64,000 nt of DNA from DASSFZ01 sp035292585 (GTDB taxonomy: Bacteria; Chloroflexota; Anaerolineae; Fen-1058): assembly GCA_035292585.1 (NCBI GenBank), contig DATDPU010000004.1, positions 14,298 through 78,297 of the forward strand, written 5' to 3'. Positions 50,127 to 58,899 of this stretch are shown in pieces. The notes under the pieces are model-generated. The model worked only from the letters and a program-made list of their open reading frames with translations, was not told where the DNA came from and searched no databases. A program made the translations under genes and the position numbers. Each line of letters begins with the position of its first letter. The stretch's first letter is position 1.

Positions 50127-52844
50127 ATGACGGGGGCGCGCATTGCGCGTTGGCGCCTGAACCGCCGCACTTTTCACATCCTGCTTGCGGTCATCCCGGC
50201 GCTGCTGATTCTGAGTGCTTTGAATTCGGTGGTCACCAGTACCCCCACGCAGGCTACGGCTGCCTGCGTGCCTGATAACCAGGTGGGCGGCCAGGTGTAT
50301 CGTGATTACAACGCCAACGGCGCCCGCGATCCGCGCGAGGACGGTTCGCCTGGAGTCAGGGTGACCGCGTTCGATGCGAATGGGGCCGCCCTCACTTCGA
50401 CGCTGACGATCAGCGATGGCACGTACGCGCTGAATGTCGGCAACGGCGCGCGGGTTCGGGTCGAGTTCAGCAACTTGCCGCCCGGCGCCTTCTCCGGCCC
50501 GTTTGGCGCCGATTCCGTCACCAGTGTCAGCTTCGCGCAAAGCCCCAACTGCGACGTGGACTTCGGCCTCAGCCAACCCAACGCCTACTGCCAGAGCGAT
50601 CCCGACATCGCCACCAATTGTTACATCTTTGGCCCGCAGACCGATGTCGTCAGCCCGGTGCTCGTCAGCTTTCCGTACTCGGCGGGCGGGGCCTCGCTCC
50701 CGGCGATTGACGATCCACCGACGCATCCGGTTCACGCCACCAGCGATCAGGTCGGCACGACCTGGGGCCTGGCGTTCCAGCGCGAGTCGAACAGCCTGTT
50801 CGCCGCCGCCTTCATGAAGCGCCACACCGGCTTCGGGCCGGGCGGCAGCGGCGCGATTTATCGGATCGACCGGAACACCGGCAGCGTGAGCGCCTTCATC
50901 GATCTAAACTCGGCCGCGTATTTCGCCGGCTCGACCGGCGCCGATCCGCATGGCGTGAACGGCTACGTCATCGATACGAACGCGTGGGATGCCGTCGGCA
51001 AAGTCGCATTCGGCGATATCGACCTGTCGGAAGACGGGCAGACGCTGTGGGCCATCAACCTGTTCGATCGGCAGCTGTATGAGATACCGATTGGCGTTCC
51101 GCCGAGCGCGCCGCCGGCGGCCAATATCGGTCGCTTCCCGGTGCCTCGTCCGGGTGATTGTGCGGATGCCGAAATCAACACTCGGCCGTTCGGCCTGGGC
51201 ATTCACAACGGTCTGACTTACGTGGGCCTGGTGTGCAGCGCACAGACTACGCAAAACCCGGCTCAGCTGCGCGCCTACGTGTACGCCTTCGACCCCGGCC
51301 CGAACACGTTTGCCCCAGCCCTGAACTTCTCGCTTGACTATCCGCGCCGCTGCGCCGTGAAAAACCCCACCGGCGCAGAGTGCGCTTTGGCAACCTGGCG
51401 CCCGTGGATCACAAGTTTTGCGACGATCTCCACGGTCTACTCTGTCCGTCCCAGCTTTGAATTCATCTACCCGCAACCCTGGCTCACCGATATCGGGTTC
51501 GATCACGACGACATGCTCATCGGGTTGCGCGACCGCTACGGCGATCAGATGGGCTACCTGCAGCGCCAGCCCGACCCGACCGACGCCAGGCTGTACTCCG
51601 GCGATGCGGCCGGTGATGTGCTCCGGGCCTGTTGGAACGGCGCGAACTGGCAGCTTGAAAACAACTCGTCATGCGGCGGGGTCGCGACGGCCGGGGCGAA
51701 TACCGCGGCCGGGCCGGGCGGCGGCGAGTTTTACTTCCAGGAAAACTACCCGTTTCACGACGAGACTTCCCTCGGCGGGCTGGTCCAGGTTCCCGGCCGC
51801 GCCGATGCGATCGAAACCGTCTACGACCCGGTGTTCGATCCAAACGAGGAGTTCGACGGCGGCGTGTTGTGGTTGAATAACACCACTGGCGCGCGCAGCA
51901 AGAGCCATCGCATCTTCAGCACGCTGACCGACGACCCGCTTACCTTCGGCAAAGCCGGCGGCCTGGGCGATCTGGAAGCGATGTGCAATATCGCCCCGAT
52001 CGAGATCGGCAACCGCGTCTGGTTCGATCAAAACCGGAACGGTATCCAGGATGCGGAAACCGCCACCGACGTGATCACGCCGGAGCTGTCGCTCGCGGGC
52101 GTCACCGTACACCTCTACGCGCCCGACGGCGCGACGCTGCTCGCCACGGCGGTCACTGGCGCCGGCGGCGAATACTATTTCTCCAATGCGCCGGGCAGCA
52201 GCACCGCCAGCGCGGTCTACAACATCACCGGCCTGGTTTTCAACACACCAGGCTATATCGTCCGGCTCGATAACCAGGCCGACTATGAAGGCGGCCCATT
52301 GGCGCAACTCGCGCTCACCCCCGCGAACGTCAACGGTGACGCCGATAACGTGCGCGACTCCGATGGCATGTTGGCCGTCCCGGCCGATCCGATCGGGCCG
52401 GGCAATTACCCGCAGGCCCGGGTCGCCACGCGCGGGGTCGGCGACAACGACCACACCTACGACTTCGGGTTCTTCAGCGCACGGCCTGCCACCGCGATCG
52501 AACTGTTGTACTTTCGTGTGAACGGCATCAGCCAGCCGCAGGTGCAGCTCGGCTGGGCCACGGCGGCAGAAATCGACAACTTTGGCTTCAACCTGTACCG
52601 CGCTTCAAACAACGACTTCAGCCGCGCGGAGTTGATCCACTTCGAGCCATCGGCGATCCAGGGCAGCGGCCCCGGCGCAACTTACGCCTACACGGACACC
52701 GTACCGACGAATGGCGCGTGGTGGTATTGGTTGGCCGATGTCGATACGCAGGCCCGCGAAATATTGCATGGCCCGGTGAGCGCCAGCCTCGACCCGACTG
52801 CCGCCTTACCCTATCGCCTGTATCTGCCAATCGTGGTAAAGTAG
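50127..52844 (+). CDS. Exported SdrD-B / beta-propeller protein with C-terminal YLPIVVK tail
   Basis: 905 aa. N-terminal membrane/signal segment (about 15-37). An SdrD-B-type repeat (GGQVYRDYNANGARDPREDGS) about 50-145, a large middle region of beta-propeller-like repeats with VTFGDIDLSEDGQTLW and GTTWGLAFQRESNSLF, then a second SdrD-B domain (GNRVWFDQNRNGIQDAE) about 630-780 and a fibronectin-like region. The C-terminus LPYRLYLPIVVK matches the tail of the next gene's product. Likely a surface adhesin or filament protein. It starts an exported operon with the peptidase and the LPESG protein (4-nt and 14-nt gaps). Confidence 0.88.
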   Translation: MTGARIARWRLNRRTFHILLAVIPALLILSALNSVVTSTPTQATAACVPDNQVGGQVYRDYNANGARDPREDGSPGVRVTAFDANGAALTSTLTISDGTYALNVGNGARVRVEFSNLPPGAFSGPFGADSVTSVSFAQSPNCDVDFGLSQPNAYCQSDPDIATNCYIFGPQTDVVSPVLVSFPYSAGGASLPAIDDPPTHPVHATSDQVGTTWGLAFQRESNSLFAAAFMKRHTGFGPGGSGAIYRIDRNTGSVSAFIDLNSAAYFAGSTGADPHGVNGYVIDTNAWDAVGKVAFGDIDLSEDGQTLWAINLFDRQLYEIPIGVPPSAPPAANIGRFPVPRPGDCADAEINTRPFGLGIHNGLTYVGLVCSAQTTQNPAQLRAYVYAFDPGPNTFAPALNFSLDYPRRCAVKNPTGAECALATWRPWITSFATISTVYSVRPSFEFIYPQPWLTDIGFDHDDMLIGLRDRYGDQMGYLQRQPDPTDARLYSGDAAGDVLRACWNGANWQLENNSSCGGVATAGANTAAGPGGGEFYFQENYPFHDETSLGGLVQVPGRADAIETVYDPVFDPNEEFDGGVLWLNNTTGARSKSHRIFSTLTDDPLTFGKAGGLGDLEAMCNIAPIEIGNRVWFDQNRNGIQDAETATDVITPELSLAGVTVHLYAPDGATLLATAVTGAGGEYYFSNAPGSSTASAVYNITGLVFNTPGYIVRLDNQADYEGGPLAQLALTPANVNGDADNVRDSDGMLAVPADPIGPGNYPQARVATRGVGDNDHTYDFGFFSARPATAIELLYFRVNGISQPQVQLGWATAAEIDNFGFNLYRASNNDFSRAELIHFEPSAIQGSGPGATYAYTDTVPTNGAWWYWLADVDTQAREILHGPVSASLDPTAALPYRLYLPIVVK

Positions 52845-52848
52845 GGCC

Positions 52849-55734
52849 GTGCCACGTTCGCTCAAATCGGTCTGTCGATTTCTGCTCGTCATGCCCTGCT
52901 TGATCGGCGTCGGCGGTGAGGCCGTTGCTTCGCCGCCGATAGCTGACGCGCGCCCCGCTGTCACACTCACCGCCGACGGGTTGATCCTCGATTGGCGCGC
53001 GCCGCCCGCGCAGCTCGCGCCGCAGGCCGACGGCGCAGTGCGCGTCGAGTTGGCCGGTTACGCGCAGACCGATCGGCCCGGCGAGCCGCAACTGCCGTTC
53101 GCGTCGGCGTTGATCGCGCTGCCGCCCGATGCCATTCCTACCGTCGAAGTGTTGCTCTCCGAAGCGAGCGAGCAACTTCTACCTGGCCCACTGGCGATCG
53201 CGCCCCGGCCCGAAGGCGTCGTGCGCGATTCGGCGGGCGAGGTCATCGGCGGCGCATTCGCACCGGCGACCGAGGCGCATCCCATCCGACACGACCCGAT
53301 CGAGATCGACATCCTCGGCAGCGTGCGCGGCGTGCGCCTGGCCCGCGTCACCTTCTATCCTGTAACGCTGATCGATGAATTCGGATTCCCGCAATCATCG
53401 CGCTTACGCCTCGTCACGCATCTACGCGCGGCGATTCACTTCAACGCCCCTGTCACGCCCATCGACCCTTCGTCCGGCGACAATCCGCTGCTCGCCGCCG
53501 TTCGCTCCGCCGTCGTCAACCCGGCCCAGCTTCAACCAACTATCCAACCAGCCAACCAACCAACTCACTCACCGCCTTCCGCCTTCAGCAATCCCACCGC
53601 CGCCATCGAGGTCAACGCCGCCGGTATCACCGCCATCACCTATCAATCTCTCATCTCCAATAACTTCCCGCTGAATGGCGTCAACCCGCATCATCTCCAC
53701 CTCACGCGCGCCGGGATCGAAATCGCCGCCGAGTGGGACGGCGATGCGGACGCGATCTTTGAATCCGGCGAGCGCCTGCTGTTCTATGCTACTCCGCGCT
53801 TCAGCCGCTACGCGACTCACGACGTGTACTTCCTGTCGCTCGAAGCGACGCCCGGCCTGCGCATGTCGAGCCGCTCGGCTGCGCCCGCCGGCTACCCTGC
53901 CGGGTCGGTCTGGATCAGCGCGAGCGCCGAAGCGAACGCGCTATACACGCCCGATTGTCTGTGCCCGCCGATCCCGGCCGGCCGCGACGGCGACCGCTGG
54001 ACGTGGGATGTGATCCGCCGTCCCGATCGCGCCTCGGTCGCGTATCCGATTCAGTTGCCCACGGTCAACGCGGCGCAACCCGCCGCGCTCACGCTGTGGC
54101 TGATCGGTTACACGAACGTCTCGGCCAATCCTGATCATCGCGTCGATGCGGCGCTGAACGGCCGGCCATTGGGTCGCATCGAGTGGGATGGCAAGCAGGC
54201 GATCACGGCTACGCTGCCGATCACACCGGGCATCCTCAACTCCGGCCTCAACACGATCTCGCTCACGCTCCCCGGCCTGTCCGGTATCACCGTCGAAGGG
54301 ATGTGGCTCGACGCCTTTGCGATCCGTTACGCGCGCGGCAGCGCCGCGCAAGGCAACGCCGTCATCTTCACCGGCGATTCGGTCGCGCGGACGTATACGC
54401 TTGCGCTGAGCGCGGTGAGTGAGCTGCGCGCCTACGATATCACCGATGCCGATCATCCGATTCGCCTGACTCAACTAAGCGCGACGGGCAATGCGGTTTC
54501 GCTCAGCGATCCGGCCGGCGGCGGGGCGCACGTTTACGCGCTGGCTAGCGGCGTCGGGGTCTTGACACCGGCCAAAGTGCGCCTGGCTTCCACGTTGGCA
54601 GCGGGCGACAACTTCTCCGGCGCGGACTACGTCATCATTTCCCACGCCGATTTCATCTCCGCACTGTCGGACCTCGTCGCCCTGCGCCAATCGCAAGGCT
54701 TGAGCGTCGTCGTCGAGAACGCCCAGGCGATCTACGATGCCTACGGCGAAGGACGACCCGATCCGAATGCGATCCGTGCCTATCTCGCGCACGCTTACGC
54801 GACTTGGCCCGAACCGCCGACCTACGCGCTGCTCGTCGGCGACGGCACATCCGACCCGAAACGTTACCGACCCGACACACCGCCCACACTCATCCCGCCT
54901 TACCTCGCCGAGGTCGATCCGTGGATGGGTGAGACCGCTGCCGACAATCGCTTCGTCACGATCGACGGCGACGACAGCTTGCCCGATGTGCTGCTGGGGC
55001 GGCTGCCGGTCAATACGCCGGCTCAGGCGCAGATCGTCGTAGACAAGATCGTGAAGTACGAAACGCGACCCTGGCTGGGGACCTGGAACGGTAACGCGGT
55101 GTTCATCGCAGATAACAACGATCCGGCGGGGAACTTCCCGGCCGAGTCGGATTTTTTGATCACCAACTACATCACGACGCCATTCACGGCGCAGCGTGTG
55201 TATTTCACGCCGCCCACGCCAACGCTCACCACAACTCGGCAGACAATCCTCAATTGGTGGAATGCGGGCGCGGGTCTGATCGCCTTCACCGGTCATTCGT
55301 CGATCCATCAGTGGGCCACCGAGCGTTTCTTCCACCTGGAAGATGTGCCCGGCGTGAACAATGGCGGGCAGCTGCCGGTCGTGCTGGGCTTGACCTGCTT
55401 CACCGGATCGTTTCATAACCCATCGTTCGACACACTCGACGAAGCGCTGCTGCGCAAGTCGAACGGTGGAGCGATTGCCGCCTGGGGCGCGACGGGCCTC
55501 GGCGTCTCGACCGGCCATACGCAGCTGGCCGAGGGCTTCTTGAACAGCCTCTATCGCGACCGCCAGCCGATTTTGGGTTCGGCGGCACTCTCTGGTAAAC
55601 TAAGGCTGGCTGCAACTTCGTCCCACTCTGATTTGTTGGATACATTCGGTCTCTTGGGTGATCCGGCCACGCGCATGAACCTGACCATCGCGCCCTGGCC
55701 GCACTCGATCTACCTACCGTCGATCCGGCGTTAG
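52849..55734 (+). CDS. Gingipain-like C25 cysteine peptidase
   Basis: 961 aa from GTG 52849. Signal peptide (FLLVMPCLIGVGG). An N-terminal propeptide-like part (about 60-560) of beta structure is followed by the peptidase region: YVIISHADFISALSDLV, YALLVGDGTSDPKRY, DNRFVTIDGDDSLPDVLLGRLP, catalytic His in FTGHSS and Cys in GLTCFTGSF. The C-terminus ends PHSIYLPSIRR, like YLPIVVK of the upstream protein. A simple repeat insertion is visible at about 53526 (QPTIQPANQPTHS). Bacteroidota gingipains use T9SS, not seen here; the tail may mark another route. Confidence 0.9.
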   Translation: MPRSLKSVCRFLLVMPCLIGVGGEAVASPPIADARPAVTLTADGLILDWRAPPAQLAPQADGAVRVELAGYAQTDRPGEPQLPFASALIALPPDAIPTVEVLLSEASEQLLPGPLAIAPRPEGVVRDSAGEVIGGAFAPATEAHPIRHDPIEIDILGSVRGVRLARVTFYPVTLIDEFGFPQSSRLRLVTHLRAAIHFNAPVTPIDPSSGDNPLLAAVRSAVVNPAQLQPTIQPANQPTHSPPSAFSNPTAAIEVNAAGITAITYQSLISNNFPLNGVNPHHLHLTRAGIEIAAEWDGDADAIFESGERLLFYATPRFSRYATHDVYFLSLEATPGLRMSSRSAAPAGYPAGSVWISASAEANALYTPDCLCPPIPAGRDGDRWTWDVIRRPDRASVAYPIQLPTVNAAQPAALTLWLIGYTNVSANPDHRVDAALNGRPLGRIEWDGKQAITATLPITPGILNSGLNTISLTLPGLSGITVEGMWLDAFAIRYARGSAAQGNAVIFTGDSVARTYTLALSAVSELRAYDITDADHPIRLTQLSATGNAVSLSDPAGGGAHVYALASGVGVLTPAKVRLASTLAAGDNFSGADYVIISHADFISALSDLVALRQSQGLSVVVENAQAIYDAYGEGRPDPNAIRAYLAHAYATWPEPPTYALLVGDGTSDPKRYRPDTPPTLIPPYLAEVDPWMGETAADNRFVTIDGDDSLPDVLLGRLPVNTPAQAQIVVDKIVKYETRPWLGTWNGNAVFIADNNDPAGNFPAESDFLITNYITTPFTAQRVYFTPPTPTLTTTRQTILNWWNAGAGLIAFTGHSSIHQWATERFFHLEDVPGVNNGGQLPVVLGLTCFTGSFHNPSFDTLDEALLRKSNGGAIAAWGATGLGVSTGHTQLAEGFLNSLYRDRQPILGSAALSGKLRLAATSSHSDLLDTFGLLGDPATRMNLTIAPWPHSIYLPSIRR

Positions 55735-55748
55735 CCAAAGGGGGTCTC

Positions 55749-56183
55749 ATGCGTAAAGTTCAATCGCTGTTTTTCATCTTGGGGGTGTTGGCGCTTGCGG
55801 TCCTTCTCCCGATCCGATCCGGTGGAACTGCCAGCGCGGCTCCTCCACTCGGTGATACGTTGACGCCGACAGACACACCTGTAGCATCGAACACGCCGAC
55901 CAACACACCCTCGACCTCGGACACGCCGACGAGCACCCCTCTGGCCTCGAACACACCGACGGTCACCGGCACCCCGCCCACCGTAACGGCGACCATCGAG
56001 CGATCGACTACCGAAACGCCAGGCCCAACCCCGACGCCGGTCGAAACACCGCTGCTGCCGGAGTCCGGCGGGCTGACGCCGGTCGATCAGCCGCCGGCCG
56101 GTCTGGAGCTCACCCTGATCGGGCTGATCGTGCTGGTGTTCGGCTTCGCCTGGTTGATGGTCAGGCCCCGACGCGCGATGTGA
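55749..56183 (+). CDS. LPESG-anchored Thr/Pro-stalk protein
   Basis: 144 aa. Signal peptide (about 1-31), a low-complexity stalk of TPTDTPVASNTP-type repeats (about 36-100), then LPESGG (about 100-105), a hydrophobic helix (GLELTLIGLIVLVFGFAWLM) and the positive end RPRRAM. This is the layout of a sortase substrate with an LPxSG motif, a variant of LPxTG. No sortase gene lies in the window. Third gene of the exported operon, so it may anchor the adhesin or peptidase, or be a cell-surface spacer. Confidence 0.75.
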   Translation: MRKVQSLFFILGVLALAVLLPIRSGGTASAAPPLGDTLTPTDTPVASNTPTNTPSTSDTPTSTPLASNTPTVTGTPPTVTATIERSTTETPGPTPTPVETPLLPESGGLTPVDQPPAGLELTLIGLIVLVFGFAWLMVRPRRAM

Positions 56184-56208
56184 GGCGCACACAACAAGCA
56201 CAATCGAT

Positions 56209-56224
56209 CGCCGAACGTTCGGCG
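56209..56224. promoter_or_regulatory. 16-bp perfect palindrome CGCCGAACGTTCGGCG
   Basis: Perfect 16-bp dyad upstream of the MFS gene and after the LPESG gene. Could be an operator for a dimeric repressor or a hairpin. No T-tract on either side. Confidence 0.4.
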
Positions 56225-56352
56225 CGCAGCCCGGCTCCGAACCAGCTGTGCGCCGCGTCTGCGCCCACGGCTGTCGGCGCAATGGATACATTTTCTACAG
56301 CTGCGGTCGCCGGCCCTTGTTCTCCGTCCCTTCATATCGCCGGGAGGCCAGT

Positions 56353-57636
56353 GTGAAGAAGTTCAGCTATGCCAACACTTTTATCGTTGGTCTGGGATTT
56401 CTCGGAATCAGTATCATCTGGCCCATTTTCAATCAATACCTCCCTATCTTTCTGCAGGCGGGCAATCCGGAATTCGAACGCCAGCTGCTGGCCGAAGGAC
56501 GGGCAATTCCCGACATAGTTGGTTTCGCGCTGCCGCCAAGCATCGCGCTCTTCATCATGACCTGGGATAACTTGATCAATGTGTTTGTCCAGCCCTGGGT
56601 TGGCGAACGCAGCGATCGCACCTGGAATCGCTTTGGCCGGCGCAAAGGCTGGATTTTACTGGGGATGCCGATCGCGGCGCTGGCGTTCGCCTTTATCCCA
56701 TTCGCCCAGAGCGTGTTGGCGCTCGCCGTGTTCATCCTGATCACCAACTTCGGTATGGCCCTGTTCCGCTCCCCCACCGTCGCCTGGCTCGGCGATTTAT
56801 TCGATGTCGAGAATCGCAGTCAGGCCAACGGTGTGATCAATCTCATGGGCGGTATCGGCGGTCTGCTCGCCTACTTCGGCGGCGGGGTCCTCTTCAACTC
56901 ACTGGGTCGATCGGCGCCGTTCATCGCCGGGTCGATCTTTCTCGCCGTGGTCGCCCTAGCCGCGGTCGTGCTGGTCCGCGAACCCAGGAATATCACGCGC
57001 GCTGATTCGAATGTCCGGGGCGTGCGGGCGAATCTTCGAGTCGCGTTGAGCGGCGCGGACAAGAGCATCGTGTTCGTCCTGCTCGGTATCCTTTTGTGGT
57101 TCATGGCCTTCAACGCCCTCGAAACGGGGCTATCGTCGTTTGCGGTTTTTACATTGGGAATGCGCGCCGGCGATGCTTCCATTTATTCTGGCGCGGTGAC
57201 GATTTCCTTTATCGTGTTCGCTATCCCGGCGGGTTTGCTCGGCGCCCGGCTCGGACGGCGACGCGCGATTCAAATCGGCCTCGCCGGGCTAACGCTGGTG
57301 CTGTTGATCGGCTACTTTATCGTCCGCGATCCCATCACGTTCGCCCTGTTCTTGATCGTGGCCGGGGCCTTCTGGGCCATGGTCAACGTCAATAGCTTAC
57401 CCCTGGTGTACGACTACGGGGACGAGCGCAAGATCGGGGCTTATACGGGTCTGTACTACTTCGCCTCGCAGGCTGCGGCGGTGCTCGGGCCGGTCTCCGG
57501 AGGATTGTTAGTCGATGCCCTGGGTGACCAGTATCGCTGGCTGTTTATCTTCAGCACAGTTTTCATGGCGCTGGCCTGGTTGACCATGACTCAAGTTCGG
57601 GCCAGAGCCGTGCAACTGGCGACAACCACTCCGTAA
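56353..57636 (+). CDS. MFS/GPH-type sugar transporter
   Basis: 427 aa from GTG 56353 with GGGAGG 5 nt upstream. About 12 membrane helices. Features of the GPH/SLC45-like group: WPIFNQYLPIFL, DNLINVFVQPWVGERSDRTWNRFGRRKGWI (the conserved D-R-x-G-R-R-K/R motif), MALFRSPTVAWLGDL and GLLGARLGRRRAIQIG. It probably imports an oligosaccharide with a cation. A secreted cellulase lies 9 kb away but no operon link is seen. Own transcription is likely. Confidence 0.88.
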   Translation: MKKFSYANTFIVGLGFLGISIIWPIFNQYLPIFLQAGNPEFERQLLAEGRAIPDIVGFALPPSIALFIMTWDNLINVFVQPWVGERSDRTWNRFGRRKGWILLGMPIAALAFAFIPFAQSVLALAVFILITNFGMALFRSPTVAWLGDLFDVENRSQANGVINLMGGIGGLLAYFGGGVLFNSLGRSAPFIAGSIFLAVVALAAVVLVREPRNITRADSNVRGVRANLRVALSGADKSIVFVLLGILLWFMAFNALETGLSSFAVFTLGMRAGDASIYSGAVTISFIVFAIPAGLLGARLGRRRAIQIGLAGLTLVLLIGYFIVRDPITFALFLIVAGAFWAMVNVNSLPLVYDYGDERKIGAYTGLYYFASQAAAVLGPVSGGLLVDALGDQYRWLFIFSTVFMALAWLTMTQVRARAVQLATTTP

Positions 57637-57696
57637 GCCTCTCCTGGTTCAAGCTAACCTGGGCGCGGCTTAACCTGCCGCCCCCTGGCGTGGGCG

Positions 57697-57705
57697 TGTT
57701 ATAAT
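57697..57705 (+). promoter_or_regulatory. Leaderless promoter of thrC2
   Basis: Extended -10 TGTTATAAT (57697-57705), then 7 nt to the ATG at 57713; no -35 at the usual distance. Confidence 0.7.
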
Positions 57706-57712
57706 CCGCGCC

Positions 57713-58765
57713 ATGTCCTGGCCTGGAATCGTCGCCCACTATCGCCCGTATTTGAACCTCGACCCGCAGGCCGCGCCGGTCACCCTGCTCGAAGGCAACA
57801 CGCCGTTGATCCCCGCGCCGCGCTTGGCCGCCGAGATCGCGCCCGGCGCCGAGCTGTATCTGAAGTACGAAGGCTTGAACCCGACCGGCTCGTTCAAAGA
57901 TCGCGGCATGACGGCCGCGATCACGCAGGCGGCGCACGCCGGTGCGCGCGTCACGATTTGCGCCAGCACCGGCAACACAGCCGCCTCGGCCGCCGCCTAT
58001 TCGGCGCGCGCCGGGCTGCGCTGCGTGGTGCTCGTGCCCGAAGGCAAAGTGGCGGCGGGCAAAATCGCCGGCGCGCTCGCTTACGGCGCGGAAGTCATCG
58101 CCGTGCAAGGGTCGTTCGACGACGCGCTGGCGCTGGTGCGCGAAATCTCTCAACGCCGACCCATCGCGCTGGTCAACTCCATCAACCCTTATCGACTCGA
58201 AGGACAGAAGACGAGCGCGTTTGAAATCTGCGATGCGCTCGGCCGCGCGCCCGATTGGTTGTGCCTGCCCGTCGGCAACGCGGGCAACATCAGCGCCTAT
58301 TGGCTCGGCTTCAAGCAATACCACGCCGCCGGGCAAGTAGCTGCGCGACCGAAACTCCTGGGCGTGCAGGCCGCCGGCGCCGCGCCGCTCGTCGTGGGAC
58401 ACGCGATCGATCGGCCTGAGACAATCGCCACGGCGATCCGCATCGGGCGACCGGCGCGCGGCGAAGAAGCGTTAGCCGCCGCCGAAGAATCGCACGGTCG
58501 GATCATCGCCGTGAGCGACGACGAGATTCTGGCGATGTGGTATCGGCTGGCGCACGAAGGGGTGTGGGTCGAGCCGGCTTCGGCGGCGGGGGTCGCCGGG
58601 CTGGCGAATGAAGTGCGCGCAGGCCAAATCGATCCGAACGGGCGCTGCCTCGTCGCCGTCGTCACGGGTCACGGGTTGAAAGACCCCGGCGCGGTCACCG
58701 AGCGCGCGCCCCAGCTCAGAACGATAGCGGCAGATATCGGTGTGCTCGAAGAGCTGATGGGGTGA
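57713..58765 (+). CDS. thrC: Threonine synthase (second copy)
   Basis: 350 aa, the shorter ThrC type without zinc ribbon. PLP lysine in GLNPTGSFKDRGM, SGN loop STGNTAASAAAY, the second loop VGNAGNISAYWLG, and C-terminal AVVTGHGLKDPG. Leaderless start at 57713. Followed by thrB, giving a typical threonine branch. The two ThrC differ in N-terminus and operon setting, so one may serve another substrate or condition. No other oddity. Confidence 0.93.
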   Translation: MSWPGIVAHYRPYLNLDPQAAPVTLLEGNTPLIPAPRLAAEIAPGAELYLKYEGLNPTGSFKDRGMTAAITQAAHAGARVTICASTGNTAASAAAYSARAGLRCVVLVPEGKVAAGKIAGALAYGAEVIAVQGSFDDALALVREISQRRPIALVNSINPYRLEGQKTSAFEICDALGRAPDWLCLPVGNAGNISAYWLGFKQYHAAGQVAARPKLLGVQAAGAAPLVVGHAIDRPETIATAIRIGRPARGEEALAAAEESHGRIIAVSDDEILAMWYRLAHEGVWVEPASAAGVAGLANEVRAGQIDPNGRCLVAVVTGHGLKDPGAVTERAPQLRTIAADIGVLEELMG

Positions 58766-58767
58766 AG

Positions 58768-58899
58768 GGAGAATGGAGAATGAAGAATGAAGAATGGAGA
58801 ATGAAGAATGGAGAATGGAGAATGGAGAATGGAGAAATCTACGGCATGATTCGCTTTCTTCATTCTCAATTCCCAATTCCCAATTCTCAATTCTCAATT
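58768..58899. repeat. GAGAATGAAGAAT / AATTCTCAATTCCC simple-repeat spacer
   Basis: A run of GAATGGAGAATGAAGAATGG-type units, then CAATTCTCAATTCCCAATT units. It is an imperfect inverted repeat between thrC2 and thrB. It is open in the thrB frame, producing a false 46-residue extension; the true thrB start is 58900. Confidence 0.8.

Noticed and set aside
54475..55518. 347-codon minus-strand frame
   Set aside because: Antisense to the C25 peptidase; Arg-rich shadow without recognisable features.
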